From contig NZ_NQMO01000014.1 of the NCBI RefSeq assembly GCF_002257645.1, forward strand, positions 62,001 through 126,000: DNA of 64,000 nucleotides. Direction: 5' to 3'. Positions 42,980-51,414 of this stretch are shown in pieces. A model generated the notes under the pieces. That model saw nothing but the letters and a program-made list of their open reading frames with translations. It did no database searches and was not told the origin of the DNA. A program made the translations under genes and the position numbers. This DNA comes from Paenibacillus sp. XY044 (lineage in GTDB: Bacteria; Bacillota; Bacilli; Paenibacillales; Paenibacillaceae). Numbering within the stretch: position 1 is the stretch's first letter; each line of letters starts with the position of its first letter.

Positions 42980-43008
42980 TTGACCAGGGGTGTTTGCCGT
43001 GTTATATT
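42980..43008 (+). promoter_or_regulatory. sigma-A promoter of the DUF4091 gene
   Basis: TTGACC (42980-42985), 17 bases and TATATT (43003-43008). It gives a leader of about 230 bases that includes operator 2 and a small CCCGCCT/AGGTGGG hairpin near 43172-43190. Confidence 0.65.
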
Positions 43009-43130
43009 CTACCTGCCATAATCAGGGAAAATAACGTTCGTTACTAGTGGTGGTGAAGGACGTACAAAAAAATACGGTCGATTGGAGGTGGTTTTTTAAC
43101 ATTAAGACTATCGATACCTGCTGATTATTC

Positions 43131-43144
43131 CATAACACGTTATG
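43131..43144. promoter_or_regulatory. LacI-type operator 2
   Basis: CATAAC-AC-GTTATG, with perfect six-base arms. It shares ATAAC-N2-GTTAT with operator 1, 274 bases away, so DNA looping between the two is conceivable. Confidence 0.6.
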
Positions 43145-43244
43145 AATGCTTGGATGTTGCGGGTGCATGTTGCCCGCCTGACGCAGGTGGGAGGTGAACC
43201 CGCTGAGGAAACAATCATCATGATAGCTTAAGGAGGCTGTTTGG

Positions 43245-45650
43245 ATGAAAAGGAAAGGGATGATGGCGGTATCCGCTGCCATGCTGCTGGTTGGGATGGA
43301 ACTGGGTACAAGCTGGTGGGGTCCGGCGGCTGTACGGGCCGAGAGCTCTCCGCCATTCGCGGTGTACGTTCCGACGAACATGGATAAAATTCTCCGGGAC
43401 GATCCTGTGCCGGAGCAGGCGGCGCCTGTACTTAAGATGGCAGCTGCGCGAAACGAATATGAAGGCGGACAGGTGATCGTTCACGCCGGAGATCGGCCGC
43501 TCGGCCGCCTGCAGGTCAGTATCAGCGAGCTGAAGCAGGAGGGGGGAGACGCCAAGATCGGCAAGGATCAGATCGAGCTGTTTACGGAGCATTACATACA
43601 GGTCACGAAGCCGACGACCGGCGTGTACCCTGCCGGTTGGTATCCCGATGCGCTTATCCCTCTAGACGGGACGCTGCAGGTCGAAGCCGGACGAAATCAG
43701 GGGATTTACGTAAAGGTCCATGTACCAAAAGGGCTTCCGGCCGGGAACTACGCGGGAGAGATCACCCTGCATGAGACGGGAAACCCGGTGCGGATTCCGG
43801 TCTCGTTTACGGTATGGGATTTCGAATTAACCGACGAAAGCCATGCCGAAACGGCCTTTACCTTATGGGGGGACCAGGTGGCCGCGGCGCACGGAGGAGT
43901 CGAAGGGGAGGCTTATTGGAGCTTGCTGGATAAGTATTACTGGGCATCGGTCGAGGAGCGGCTGACCCCCAGCTACCTCCCGGTTCCGACGGGCGATGTG
44001 GAGGAATTCGTCCGGAGGGCTGAGCCTTATATCAAGAATCCCAAGGTATCCGCCTACCGGCTGCCGGTGTACACCAATGCAGACGGGTCGCTGGATGTGC
44101 GGAAAATCAAAGCCTTGGTCGATCTGCTACGCTCCAAGGGGCTGCTGGACAAAGCCTACTTCTACCCGAGCATGGTGGATGAACCGGGACCGGCGAAGTA
44201 TCCGCAGGTCGTTAGCATCGCCGAGCAGCTGAAGGAGGCGGCGCCGGACGTGCGCAGCTTCAACACGACCCAGCCGGTCGATGAGCTGGCTGGCAGCGTT
44301 CATTCGTGGGTCGCGCTCGTCAATAAATATGATGAGAGCTTTGCGCATCAACTCCAGGCAAGCGGCGACCATGTATGGTGGTATACGAGCGTCGTACCGA
44401 AGGATCCGTTCCCGACCTATCATACCGACGACGATCTTCTGGGCAGCCGGCTGCTGTCTTGGGAACAAAAGGATTACGGCGTGGAGGGCACGCTGTACTG
44501 GTCGACGACCATTTTTCAGAAATGGAACGGCCAGAAATACGTCCCCCGGGAAGTGTGGACCGATCCGGTCGCTTTTCCTGGAGCGAATGGCGACGGATAC
44601 CTGTTCTATCCCGGTTATGATCTCGGTATCGACGGCCCGTTACCGACATTGCGTTTGGAAAATCTCCGCGAAGGCGCGGAGGATTACGAGTATTTATGGC
44701 GGCTGGAGCAGCTTGTTAAGCAATCGGCCGCATCCTTGGGTCTGGGGGACGAGTTTGATACTCATGACGTTCTCCAGCCGATTTTTGACGAGCTGTATAC
44801 GAATATGCGGGATTATCCGGAGGAGCCGGAGCGCCTGCTGAAAGTGCGCAAAGAAGTGGCGGGTCTTATCGCGGAACTCGCTCAGGATCCCCAGGGCACC
44901 CCGCTGGTCACGGTCCGCAAGCCGGACGAATCGATCCGGACGATTGCCGTATATACGGCCAAGGGAGCGCAGGTGCAGATCGGCGGGGAGTCGATGGAGC
45001 CGTCCGAGAACAGCTCGGGTTACGACAGATTCGAGCGGACTTTGACGCTTGAGCCGGGTATGCACGAGGTGGAGATTGCGATAACGAGAGATGGGAAGAC
45101 GAAGACGGCCGTGCGCAAGCTGCAGGTGGCTGAGAGCTATCCGTACGCAGCACCTTTAAACGAGGCGGATTCGGAAGCCGATGTGTCCCGTTGGACCAAG
45201 ACGGGCGTAACGCTTCGTCTGACGGATGCATTCTCGACCGGCGGCGGCCAGGGGCTGCAGGCTGACTTTGCCTCGGGCGTGAAATTTCCAAACATCCGCT
45301 TGTTTGGCGCCGGAACCGGGTTTAAGTCCGCCGACTGGTCCTCCTATGGCGCGCTGCAGTTTGACGTCCGGAATCCGAATCCTGACCGGACCGCAATCTT
45401 CTATGTCAAATTTCATCAGACCAACGGCAGCTCGGACGATACGCATTTCGTCTCGGTGCCGGCGGGACAGACGCGGACCATCACCGTACCGCTGCGGGAA
45501 GTGCGGCTGGATTTGACGCAGATGAAAGGCATCGAGCTGTGGATGTTCCAGCTGGAGCAGCCGTTTACGCTTTACTTTGACAGCTTCCGGCTCACCTCGA
45601 AAACTCCCGGTGGCACGATGATTCCTGCTTCGGATCAAGGAGCCGGATAA
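43245..45650 (+). CDS. secreted DUF4091 glycoside-hydrolase-like protein
   Basis: An 801-residue exported protein. The signal peptide (about 1-32) is followed by a beta-rich domain (about 38-190, NEYEGGQVIVHAG) and a DUF4091 catalytic-type barrel, recognisable from FYPSMVDEPGPAKYPQV and the C-terminal GYLFYPGYDLGIDGP and RLENLREGAEDYEYLW. The acidic residues in DEPG and REGAEDYEY are candidate catalytic ones. The last 170 residues (from about 630) look like a carbohydrate-binding beta-sandwich. It probably acts on an extracellular glycan whose products enter through the divergent importer. The stop overlaps the next start (TAATG). Confidence 0.78.
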   Translation: MKRKGMMAVSAAMLLVGMELGTSWWGPAAVRAESSPPFAVYVPTNMDKILRDDPVPEQAAPVLKMAAARNEYEGGQVIVHAGDRPLGRLQVSISELKQEGGDAKIGKDQIELFTEHYIQVTKPTTGVYPAGWYPDALIPLDGTLQVEAGRNQGIYVKVHVPKGLPAGNYAGEITLHETGNPVRIPVSFTVWDFELTDESHAETAFTLWGDQVAAAHGGVEGEAYWSLLDKYYWASVEERLTPSYLPVPTGDVEEFVRRAEPYIKNPKVSAYRLPVYTNADGSLDVRKIKALVDLLRSKGLLDKAYFYPSMVDEPGPAKYPQVVSIAEQLKEAAPDVRSFNTTQPVDELAGSVHSWVALVNKYDESFAHQLQASGDHVWWYTSVVPKDPFPTYHTDDDLLGSRLLSWEQKDYGVEGTLYWSTTIFQKWNGQKYVPREVWTDPVAFPGANGDGYLFYPGYDLGIDGPLPTLRLENLREGAEDYEYLWRLEQLVKQSAASLGLGDEFDTHDVLQPIFDELYTNMRDYPEEPERLLKVRKEVAGLIAELAQDPQGTPLVTVRKPDESIRTIAVYTAKGAQVQIGGESMEPSENSSGYDRFERTLTLEPGMHEVEIAITRDGKTKTAVRKLQVAESYPYAAPLNEADSEADVSRWTKTGVTLRLTDAFSTGGGQGLQADFASGVKFPNIRLFGAGTGFKSADWSSYGALQFDVRNPNPDRTAIFYVKFHQTNGSSDDTHFVSVPAGQTRTITVPLREVRLDLTQMKGIELWMFQLEQPFTLYFDSFRLTSKTPGGTMIPASDQGAG

Positions 45651-46822
45651 TGCGGCTCGGCGTGATCGGCTACGGTTTTCGAATCAGCTTGATGATCCGG
45701 GAAATGGAGGCGTTCGCCCCGGGATTGCACGTTGCCGCCGTGACGGATGTCGAACCGGACCAGGTGAGGCACCGGATGGGATCGGTTGCTGCCGCCAAGT
45801 GGGCCCCGCGGTTTTATGAGCGGGCTGACGAAATGCTGGAGAGGGAACAGCTCGATGCGGTCCTGATCGGCACCCGCTGCAGCCTGCATGCGGAAATGGC
45901 CGTCAAGGTGCTCTCCAGAGGCATTCCGCTCTTTCTGGAAAAGCCGGTAGCCACCCAAATGGCCGAATGGAGCAGTCTCTATGAGGCTGCCTGCCAATCC
46001 GCATCCCAGGTGGTCGTCTCGTTCCCGCTGCGAATGTCGGGGATCGTTCAGCTGGTGAAAGAAATCGTCGACTCCGGCAAAATCGGAACGGTGGAACATG
46101 TTCAGGCGCTGAACAACGTCCCCTACGGCGGGGTCTATTTCCACGACTGGTACCGCGACGAGCGGGAGACGGGCGGTTTGTTTCTGCAGAAGGCCACGCA
46201 TGATTTCGACTATATTCATCATATCATCGGCGGGACTCCCGTCCGGATCGGGGCCATGACCTCCAAAAGGGTATTCCGGGGCAACAAGCCGGCCGGCCTG
46301 CGCTGCTTCGAATGCGGGGAGGCGTATTGCGCGGAAAGAGTGAGCGCCAAGGAGCCCGGTTCCGACTCCGACATCCAGGATTACTGCTGCTTCGCCCAGG
46401 ATACAGGCAACGAGGATTCGGGGAGCGCTCTACTCATGTACGACAGCGGAATGCATGTGAGCTATTCGCAGAATTTCTTCGCCCGCCGGGGTGCTGCCCG
46501 CCGCGGCGCCCGGTTGCTGGGCTACAAAGGGACGCTCGAGTTCGATTTTTACACACAGACGATTCATGTCGATCTGCATCATACGCCGCAGGTCGAGACC
46601 TACCGGCTTGAGGCGAAAGGGCGACATTTTGGCGGGGACGCCGCGATTGCCGGCCACTTCGTCGAGCGCTTGACTGGCCGAGCTGCGGCGGGCCCGGATC
46701 TCGAAGCCGGCCTGCGGAGCGCGCTGATCTGCCTGAAGGCGAGGGAGTCGGCCGAGGCGAACGCCTTTCAAGAGATCGAGCCGGTCATCGTCGCGGCGAA
46801 CGAAGAACCGGCACCTTCATAA
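45650..46822 (+). CDS. Gfo/Idh/MocA-family oxidoreductase
   Basis: A 390-residue NAD(P)-dependent sugar dehydrogenase family protein. The Rossmann motif is at the start (LGVIGYGFRISLMI), the LEKP-type motif is FLEKPVAT and the substrate domain contains HDWYRDERETGGLFLQKATHDFDYIHHI, with His/Asp residues of the active site. An unusual Cys cluster (RCFECGEAYCAERV) lies near residues 220-232 and might bind metal. It is translationally coupled to the DUF4091 gene by a TAATG overlap, so it likely processes the released sugar inside the cell. A terminator follows. Confidence 0.85.
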   Translation: MRLGVIGYGFRISLMIREMEAFAPGLHVAAVTDVEPDQVRHRMGSVAAAKWAPRFYERADEMLEREQLDAVLIGTRCSLHAEMAVKVLSRGIPLFLEKPVATQMAEWSSLYEAACQSASQVVVSFPLRMSGIVQLVKEIVDSGKIGTVEHVQALNNVPYGGVYFHDWYRDERETGGLFLQKATHDFDYIHHIIGGTPVRIGAMTSKRVFRGNKPAGLRCFECGEAYCAERVSAKEPGSDSDIQDYCCFAQDTGNEDSGSALLMYDSGMHVSYSQNFFARRGAARRGARLLGYKGTLEFDFYTQTIHVDLHHTPQVETYRLEAKGRHFGGDAAIAGHFVERLTGRAAAGPDLEAGLRSALICLKARESAEANAFQEIEPVIVAANEEPAPS

Positions 46823-46826
46823 TGCC

Positions 46827-46870
46827 AAAACGGATGGCCCGGGATTCCCCGGAACCATCCGTTTCTTTTT
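46827..46870 (+). terminator. intrinsic terminator
   Basis: AAACGGATGG pairs with CCATCCGTTT around an inner CCGGG/CCCGG pairing and is followed by CTTTTT. Confidence 0.85.
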
Positions 46871-46886
46871 GCCCGTGCACGACCCG

Positions 46887-47213
46887 TTACTGCGATTTGT
46901 ATTGGCTGATATAATCCTGCAGGTTGGCGATGTATTGGCCGATCACCGGCATATCGACAAACAAGCTGAGCAAGTATCCGAGCAGGCCAAGCACTACAAA
47001 GGTTCCAAGGGATAGGCCAAGACCTCGGGACAAGCCTGCCGTAAAGTTGGTGATCAGCCGCTTCTTGGTGTTCGTGTAGTTCTCGATCATATCCTGAAGT
47101 TCGGATCGATCTAATGAATCGGCAATCTGGTCAAGCCGGTTATTCAGCCGCTTCACTTCGTGCCGCAGTTCAAAAGGATGTTCATCCACGTCATAAGGAT
47201 TGGCTTTGCTCAT
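46887..47213 (-). CDS. DUF5665-family membrane protein
   Basis: A 108-residue protein: an N-terminal helical cytosolic part (RHEVKRLNNRLDQIADSL, LQDMIENYTNTKKRLITN), then FTAGLSRGLGLSLGTFVVLGLLGYLL and VIGQYIANLQDYI, characteristic of DUF5665. One or two membrane helices. Function unknown. AAAGGAGGGG lies six bases before the ATG. It lies downstream of the YtxH-like gene but beyond a terminator. Confidence 0.75.
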   Translation of the reverse strand: MSKANPYDVDEHPFELRHEVKRLNNRLDQIADSLDRSELQDMIENYTNTKKRLITNFTAGLSRGLGLSLGTFVVLGLLGYLLSLFVDMPVIGQYIANLQDYISQYKSQ

Positions 47214-47271
47214 CAGTATCCCCTCCTTTTTCAGTCGGTATTTCGGCCTTGACGATCACGGACCCATGCAT

Positions 47272-47299
47272 GAAAATAGCCAGCTGGTCAGCTGGCTAT
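47272..47299 (-). terminator. intrinsic terminator after the YtxH-like gene
   Basis: ATAGCCAGCT pairs perfectly with AGCTGGCTAT; the minus strand continues TTTTCATG. Confidence 0.7.
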
Positions 47300-47315
47300 C
47301 GGGTGAATCGGCAGC

Positions 47316-47756
47316 TTAGTAAGAAGTCTTATTAAGCTCCCGGCGGATATCGCTGGATGCATCGGTTGATTTGTCCATGACATCCTTCGAAGCGCTTTTG
47401 ACATCGCCTGCAACGTCGCCGGATGCACTCTTCACGTCATCCGCCACGTCGGCCGAAGCCTGCTTGACGCTTTCCATGATCGTATTTTTGCTTTCATTGA
47501 CGGATTTGGCGAGATCGCTCGTCTTGGACGATACCGATTTGGCCAAATCCGTTGCCTTTTCCGACACGACGGAAGCGACCTCTTTCGTCTTGTCGGTAAC
47601 GACGCTCAGCTTGTCGGAGAGATCTCCGCGCAGTTCGCGTCCCGTCTTGGGCGCAAACAGCAGCGCTGCGGCCGCCCCGAGCAAACCTCCGATAAATACG
47701 CCCTTGAAGAACGTGCTTCCGCTTTGAACTGGATATTCCGTCTCTTCTTTATTCAT
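47316..47756 (-). CDS. YtxH-like general stress protein
   Basis: A 146-residue protein with one glycine-rich membrane helix (FFKGVFIGGLLGAAAALLFAPKTGRELR), the YtxH signature, followed by a long charged helix of LEA-like repeats (SEKATDLAKSVSSKTSDLAKSV, SADVADDVKSASGDVAGDVKSASKDV). The repeated 11-residue pattern suggests a desiccation-type amphipathic helix. ATG 47756 has AAGGAG eight bases upstream. It probably belongs to the unit starting with the GlsB/YeaQ gene and its sigma-B-type promoter. Confidence 0.82.
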   Translation of the reverse strand: MNKEETEYPVQSGSTFFKGVFIGGLLGAAAALLFAPKTGRELRGDLSDKLSVVTDKTKEVASVVSEKATDLAKSVSSKTSDLAKSVNESKNTIMESVKQASADVADDVKSASGDVAGDVKSASKDVMDKSTDASSDIRRELNKTSY

Positions 47757-47793
47757 GCCAATCACTCCTTATTAATTGTTGGTTTATATGAAT

Positions 47794-48051
47794 TTAGGTG
47801 GTACGCGAGAACAAGCGGCTGATCAGGCCAAGGATAAAGACGAAGATCGCCGTCCCAAGAATCGCCGGTATAACGGCGAAGTTGCCGATGACAGGACCCC
47901 AGTCGCCGAACAGCCAAGCTCCAACCCATGCGCCAACAAAGCCAGCGATCATGGCACCGATCACGCCTCCCGGCATGTTGTGTCCCGCGATGGCATCACC
48001 GATAATTCCGATAATGATGGCCATAACGATACTGATGATAATTCCCCACAT
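47794..48051 (-). CDS. GlsB/YeaQ/YmgE-family membrane protein
   Basis: An 85-residue protein with three membrane helices. The glycine-rich motifs are family-typical: IIIGIIGDAIAGHNMPGGVIGAMIAG, then GAWVGAWLFGDWGP, and a final hydrophobic helix. Members are transglycosylase-associated stress proteins. AAAGGAGG lies nine bases before ATG 48051. A GTTTCA-N14-GTTTAT promoter (48142-48167) fits sigma-B control. Confidence 0.82.
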   Translation of the reverse strand: MWGIIISIVMAIIIGIIGDAIAGHNMPGGVIGAMIAGFVGAWVGAWLFGDWGPVIGNFAVIPAILGTAIFVFILGLISRLFSRTT

Positions 48052-48141
48052 GACGATCGCCTCCTTTTTATAAGGTTTGATGAAGAATTCCGCTGAATGC
48101 GTTCTAACCTGCTGTAACAATGCGTCGATCTTACTTCGTAT

Positions 48142-48167
48142 ATAAACGAGGAGATATGGAGTGAAAC
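48142..48167 (-). promoter_or_regulatory. sigma-B-type promoter for the GlsB/YeaQ-YtxH unit
   Basis: The minus strand reads GTTTCA, 14 bases, GTTTAT. The -35 is identical to the other sites; the -10 is weaker. The rest of the 48052-48381 gap shows nothing clear. Confidence 0.5.
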
Positions 48168-48381
48168 AACAGGCGTGAAAAAGGAAGATATTCAGCGAAA
48201 TGTGGAGAATTATTTTGCAGACATGGGATATTATTAAGGATTTGGCCATTTAAGTGGCTTTACAAATATCGTGGAGTGCACACTATTCTCCCGGCAGGGA
48301 ATGAGCCTGTAGACAATCAACTTTATTATGCTTTGAATAAGTTGTATCATAGGTAGGCAACAAGAAAAGGAGAGAGGCTGT

Positions 48382-49389
48382 ATGGACGCTTTATTGGTGA
48401 AAGAATATCGGGCCGGAATCGTGGAAAGTACCCATTATGGACATATATGTATCGTAAATGATCGATGCGAGGTGTACGCATCGGCGGGAGATCCCCATTT
48501 TGTCACCTTTACGCGCTCCGCGGCCAAACCGCTGCAGGCCATCCCCGGGATTCGGGCGGGGATCGCGGATTATTACGGGCTGACGGAGGAGGAAATCGCC
48601 ATTATGGCTGCTTCCCATCTGGCAGAACCCCGGCATATCGAAGTACTGGAGAGCATTCAGCGGAAAATCGGGGTGAACGAGGAGCAGATGGTCTGCGCGC
48701 CGACATACCCTCTAAGCGAGGACAGCAAGGAGCACACCATCCGGGAACAAGGCCACAAGCGGCGCCTGTACCACAATTGTTCCGGAAAGCACTTGGGGGT
48801 TTTGGGTTACAGCCGGATGCGGCATAACCCGGAGGAGACGTATGCCGAACCGGATCATCCCGCGCAGCGGGAAATTCTGGACGTGGTCGCGATGATGAGC
48901 GGTCTGGAAGCGGAACGGATTGGGCTGGGAACGGATGGCTGCGGCTTTCCGGTATTTGCGCTGCCGTTGTCCGCGATGGCGAGCGCCTATGTGAAGCTGG
49001 CCTGTCCGGACCTCATTACGGACGAACCGACGCGGACGGCCGTACGGACGATTACAGCGGCCATGAACCATTATCCCGCCATGGTTGGCGGAACCCACCG
49101 GGTGGACACGTTCATTTTGGATGACACGAACATTGTTGCCAAAGGCGGCTTCAAGGGTGTGTATTGTTTCGGTCTGAAAAAGGAGCGGCTTGGCATCGCG
49201 CTGAAAATATTGGACGGATCGGAAGAGGAATGGGGCTGGGTGGTTGAATCGATCCTGCAGCAGATCGGATATGATAACCGCCGTCTTTTGGAGGGCCTGC
49301 GTTCCGAATTTACCAAAGATATATACAATGATGCCGGCCGGAAGGTGGGGCACGCCGAAACCGTATTTACACTGGAGCGATCCCGCTAG
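48382..49389 (+). CDS. L-asparaginase II-family amidohydrolase
   Basis: A 335-residue protein of the asparaginase II family (the Rhizobium etli thermolabile type), unrelated to the classical EcAI/EcAII enzymes. It would hydrolyse asparagine to aspartate and ammonia in the cytosol. Recognisable segments are FTRSAAKPLQAIP (with the Ser-X2-Lys pair of the serine-based active site), SHLAEPRHIEVL, HNCSGKHLGVL, GTDGCGFPVFALPLSAMA and VGGTHRVDTF. No signal peptide. AAAGGAGAGAG precedes the start. A terminator follows. Confidence 0.85.
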   Translation: MDALLVKEYRAGIVESTHYGHICIVNDRCEVYASAGDPHFVTFTRSAAKPLQAIPGIRAGIADYYGLTEEEIAIMAASHLAEPRHIEVLESIQRKIGVNEEQMVCAPTYPLSEDSKEHTIREQGHKRRLYHNCSGKHLGVLGYSRMRHNPEETYAEPDHPAQREILDVVAMMSGLEAERIGLGTDGCGFPVFALPLSAMASAYVKLACPDLITDEPTRTAVRTITAAMNHYPAMVGGTHRVDTFILDDTNIVAKGGFKGVYCFGLKKERLGIALKILDGSEEEWGWVVESILQQIGYDNRRLLEGLRSEFTKDIYNDAGRKVGHAETVFTLERSR

Positions 49390-49446
49390 AGGCAGATGTT
49401 TGGCCGATATATAGTAACAAATAATGTCCTTCGGAAGGAATCTTTG

Positions 49447-49478
49447 GCCCCCGCTGCCGCGCAGCGAGGGGCTTTTTT
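49447..49478 (+). terminator. intrinsic terminator
   Basis: GCCCCCGCTG pairs with CAGCGAGGGGC (one bulge) around CCGCG, followed by TTTTTT. Confidence 0.85.
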
Positions 49479-49591
49479 CGTATCTATGCTTTCTTTGGCG
49501 AAAGAAGGGGAGCGGATTGATTAGTCCCCCGAAGTTGGGGGTAAGAATTACATATTCCAATAACACATGCAGTTCATGGAGGTGGATGTAA

Positions 49592-50326
49592 ATGATTAAA
49601 GTAGTGACTTCAGCGGAGCGCCATACGTCGGAACGGGGATGGATCCACAGCGAATTCAGCTTTTCGTTTGCCGATTATGATGATCCGAGCAATGCGCATT
49701 TTGGCTGCCTCTTGGCCCATAACGACAATCAGCTAAGTCCGAAACAAGGCTTTAAGAAACATCCTCATCATGATTTGGAAATTGTCAGCTACGTCATATC
49801 CGGCACGCTTGAACATAATGACGACATGGGAAATCAGGTTCAGCTTCCGGCAGGAACCGTTCAAGCGATGAGCGCCGGGTCCGGCATCATGCACTCCGAA
49901 ACCAATCCGTCGGAAGAAGAGTCGGTCCGCTTTCTGCAAATGTGGTTCCTGCCGTCCACACCGGGTCACAGGCCCGCATGGAAAGCGCACCCTTTCACAA
50001 GGGAGGAAAGGCTTAACAAGCTGGTACCGCTCGTCAGTGGCTCGGCGGAGGGATTGCCGAAGTCCGCGGATGCACTTCAGATCCATGCCGACGTATCCGT
50101 CTGTTTTCCGATCTTGGAGACCGGACAGGAAATCGTGTTCCCGCAGAAAGAAGAACGCAGGACGTTTCTGTTCCTGATTTCGGGCAACCTGGAAATTGGC
50201 TGCGACGACGGAACGTTCCAGCTCGAGCCCGGCGATTCGGCCAGAGTGAGAAAATCATGCGATCTTCATATTAAAGGAACGAGCAGTGAAGGAGAGTCTG
50301 AATTTGTACTGGTGGATATACCTTAA
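49592..50326 (+). CDS. pirin-family bicupin (YhhW-like)
   Basis: A 244-residue cupin protein. The N-terminal cupin carries the metal-binding set HPHHDLEIVSYVISG, and the later residues SGIMHSETNP give the other His and Glu ligands of pirins. Bacterial relatives such as YhhW act as quercetin 2,3-dioxygenases in vitro; physiological role unknown. GGAGGTGG lies seven bases before the ATG. A weak sigma-B-like element (GATTAG-N14-GGGTAA, 49519-49544) precedes it. A terminator follows. Confidence 0.87.
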   Translation: MIKVVTSAERHTSERGWIHSEFSFSFADYDDPSNAHFGCLLAHNDNQLSPKQGFKKHPHHDLEIVSYVISGTLEHNDDMGNQVQLPAGTVQAMSAGSGIMHSETNPSEEESVRFLQMWFLPSTPGHRPAWKAHPFTREERLNKLVPLVSGSAEGLPKSADALQIHADVSVCFPILETGQEIVFPQKEERRTFLFLISGNLEIGCDDGTFQLEPGDSARVRKSCDLHIKGTSSEGESEFVLVDIP

Positions 50327-50344
50327 TTGGCGTCCCTTGACGGA

Positions 50345-50406
50345 AAAGCCCCCGGATGTTCCGGGAATCGACTGATTGCAGCGGTTCCGGACATCAGGGG
50401 GCTTTC
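50345..50406 (+). terminator. intrinsic terminator
   Basis: AAAGCCCCCGGATGTTCCGG pairs with the CCGGACATCAGGGGGCTTT side, giving a long stem between convergent genes. Confidence 0.7.
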
Positions 50407-50424
50407 GAAATGTAAAGGGGTGCC

Positions 50425-50649
50425 TTACGCTTTACGCAGGCGTCCCAGCTCCGAGACTAATGCTTCCACCTCGGAAATGCTCAAATTGTCCTTGGACATG
50501 ACCAGGTCATAGACGTCCTGGATGTCTTCGTACCGGTCGACGGAGAAAGCCGATGCATTCATGGCTGCGCCGCTGGCCATTCTCAGCTTCGATTTAATAC
50601 CTTCAATCATATACTCTATATTTTCAGGTGTTTTTTGGGATAAATCCAT
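50425..50649 (-). CDS. DUF1128-family protein (YfkK-like)
   Basis: A 74-residue cytosolic helical protein. MDLSQKTPENIEYMIEGIKSK, YEDIQDVYDLVMSKDNLSISE and the VSELGRLRK end match the DUF1128 family of bacilli. Function unknown. A TGC-TACAAT extended -10 on the minus strand near 50693 may be its promoter. Confidence 0.82.
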   Translation of the reverse strand: MDLSQKTPENIEYMIEGIKSKLRMASGAAMNASAFSVDRYEDIQDVYDLVMSKDNLSISEVEALVSELGRLRKA

Positions 50650-50822
50650 GTCAAGCGCCCATCCTTTCCTGTGCCTAAGCTTGTGTTCTATTGTAGCATG
50701 TCTTAACGCCCGTTACCTGCTTTTTTCGGCCCATCCAGCAGGCCCTGTTTTTCAACCGAATGATTTTGCAGTAAAATCAATCTATCGAGCCAAGAATGAA
50801 AGAAGCAGGGAGGAGGCTGGAC

Positions 50823-51401
50823 ATGTCATTTCAAGATCCCCATCACATCCGCGGCACCAAGCGCAGCAAGCAGATGAATGCGCAGGGATTGATCGCATTT
50901 TTCAGGCAGATTCATGAACGCCACCAACTAGATAAAATTACCTTTGTATGTATCGGCACGGATCGGTCCACGGGGGATGCCCTCGGACCGCTCACGGGAA
51001 GCGAGCTCGTCCTAAGCGGGGTACCGAATGTCATCGGCACGCTGTTCTCTCCTTGCGACGCACACAATTTGGAAACGGCCATTGCGGGGATTCCGGCGGA
51101 CCATATCGTCGTGGCGGTGGACGCCTGTCTGGGGCATCCGGCTTCGGTTGGAAGCTATTTGCTGTCGGACGAGCCACTGCTCCCCGCCAAATCGGTGGGC
51201 CGTATGCTGCCGGCCGTCGGGCATTACAGCGTGGCGGCGGTCGTTAATGTCAACGGTCCGCGGCCGTACTCGACACTGCAGATGACCTCGCTGTACCAGG
51301 TCATGTCGATGGCCGGCCAGATCGCGTCTGCCGCTGTGGAAGGCTTCGGGCTCGGCGGAGCCGAGACAGAGGCCCGTTTCAAGTTATGGCCTTTGGCTTA
51401 A
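50823..51401 (+). CDS. YyaC-like sporulation protein (GPR-protease fold)
   Basis: A 192-residue protein of the YyaC family, related in fold to the germination protease GPR. The core motif CIGTDRSTGDALGPLTGSEL is followed by GTLFSPCDAHNLETAI and VAVDACLGHPASVGSYL. In Bacillus YyaC is expressed in sporulating cells, but its reaction is unknown. The ATG at 50823 has GGAGGAGG seven bases upstream; the longer frame lacks a site. A palindromic repeat (copy C) follows within 14 bases. Confidence 0.85.
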   Translation: MSFQDPHHIRGTKRSKQMNAQGLIAFFRQIHERHQLDKITFVCIGTDRSTGDALGPLTGSELVLSGVPNVIGTLFSPCDAHNLETAIAGIPADHIVVAVDACLGHPASVGSYLLSDEPLLPAKSVGRMLPAVGHYSVAAVVNVNGPRPYSTLQMTSLYQVMSMAGQIASAAVEGFGLGGAETEARFKLWPLA

Positions 51402-51414
51402 TAATATACATAAT

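Noticed and set aside
43021..43045. A third ATAAC/GTTAC inverted repeat in the divergent sugar region
   Set aside because: The half-sites are separated by four bases rather than two and are less symmetric, so it does not match the other two operators.
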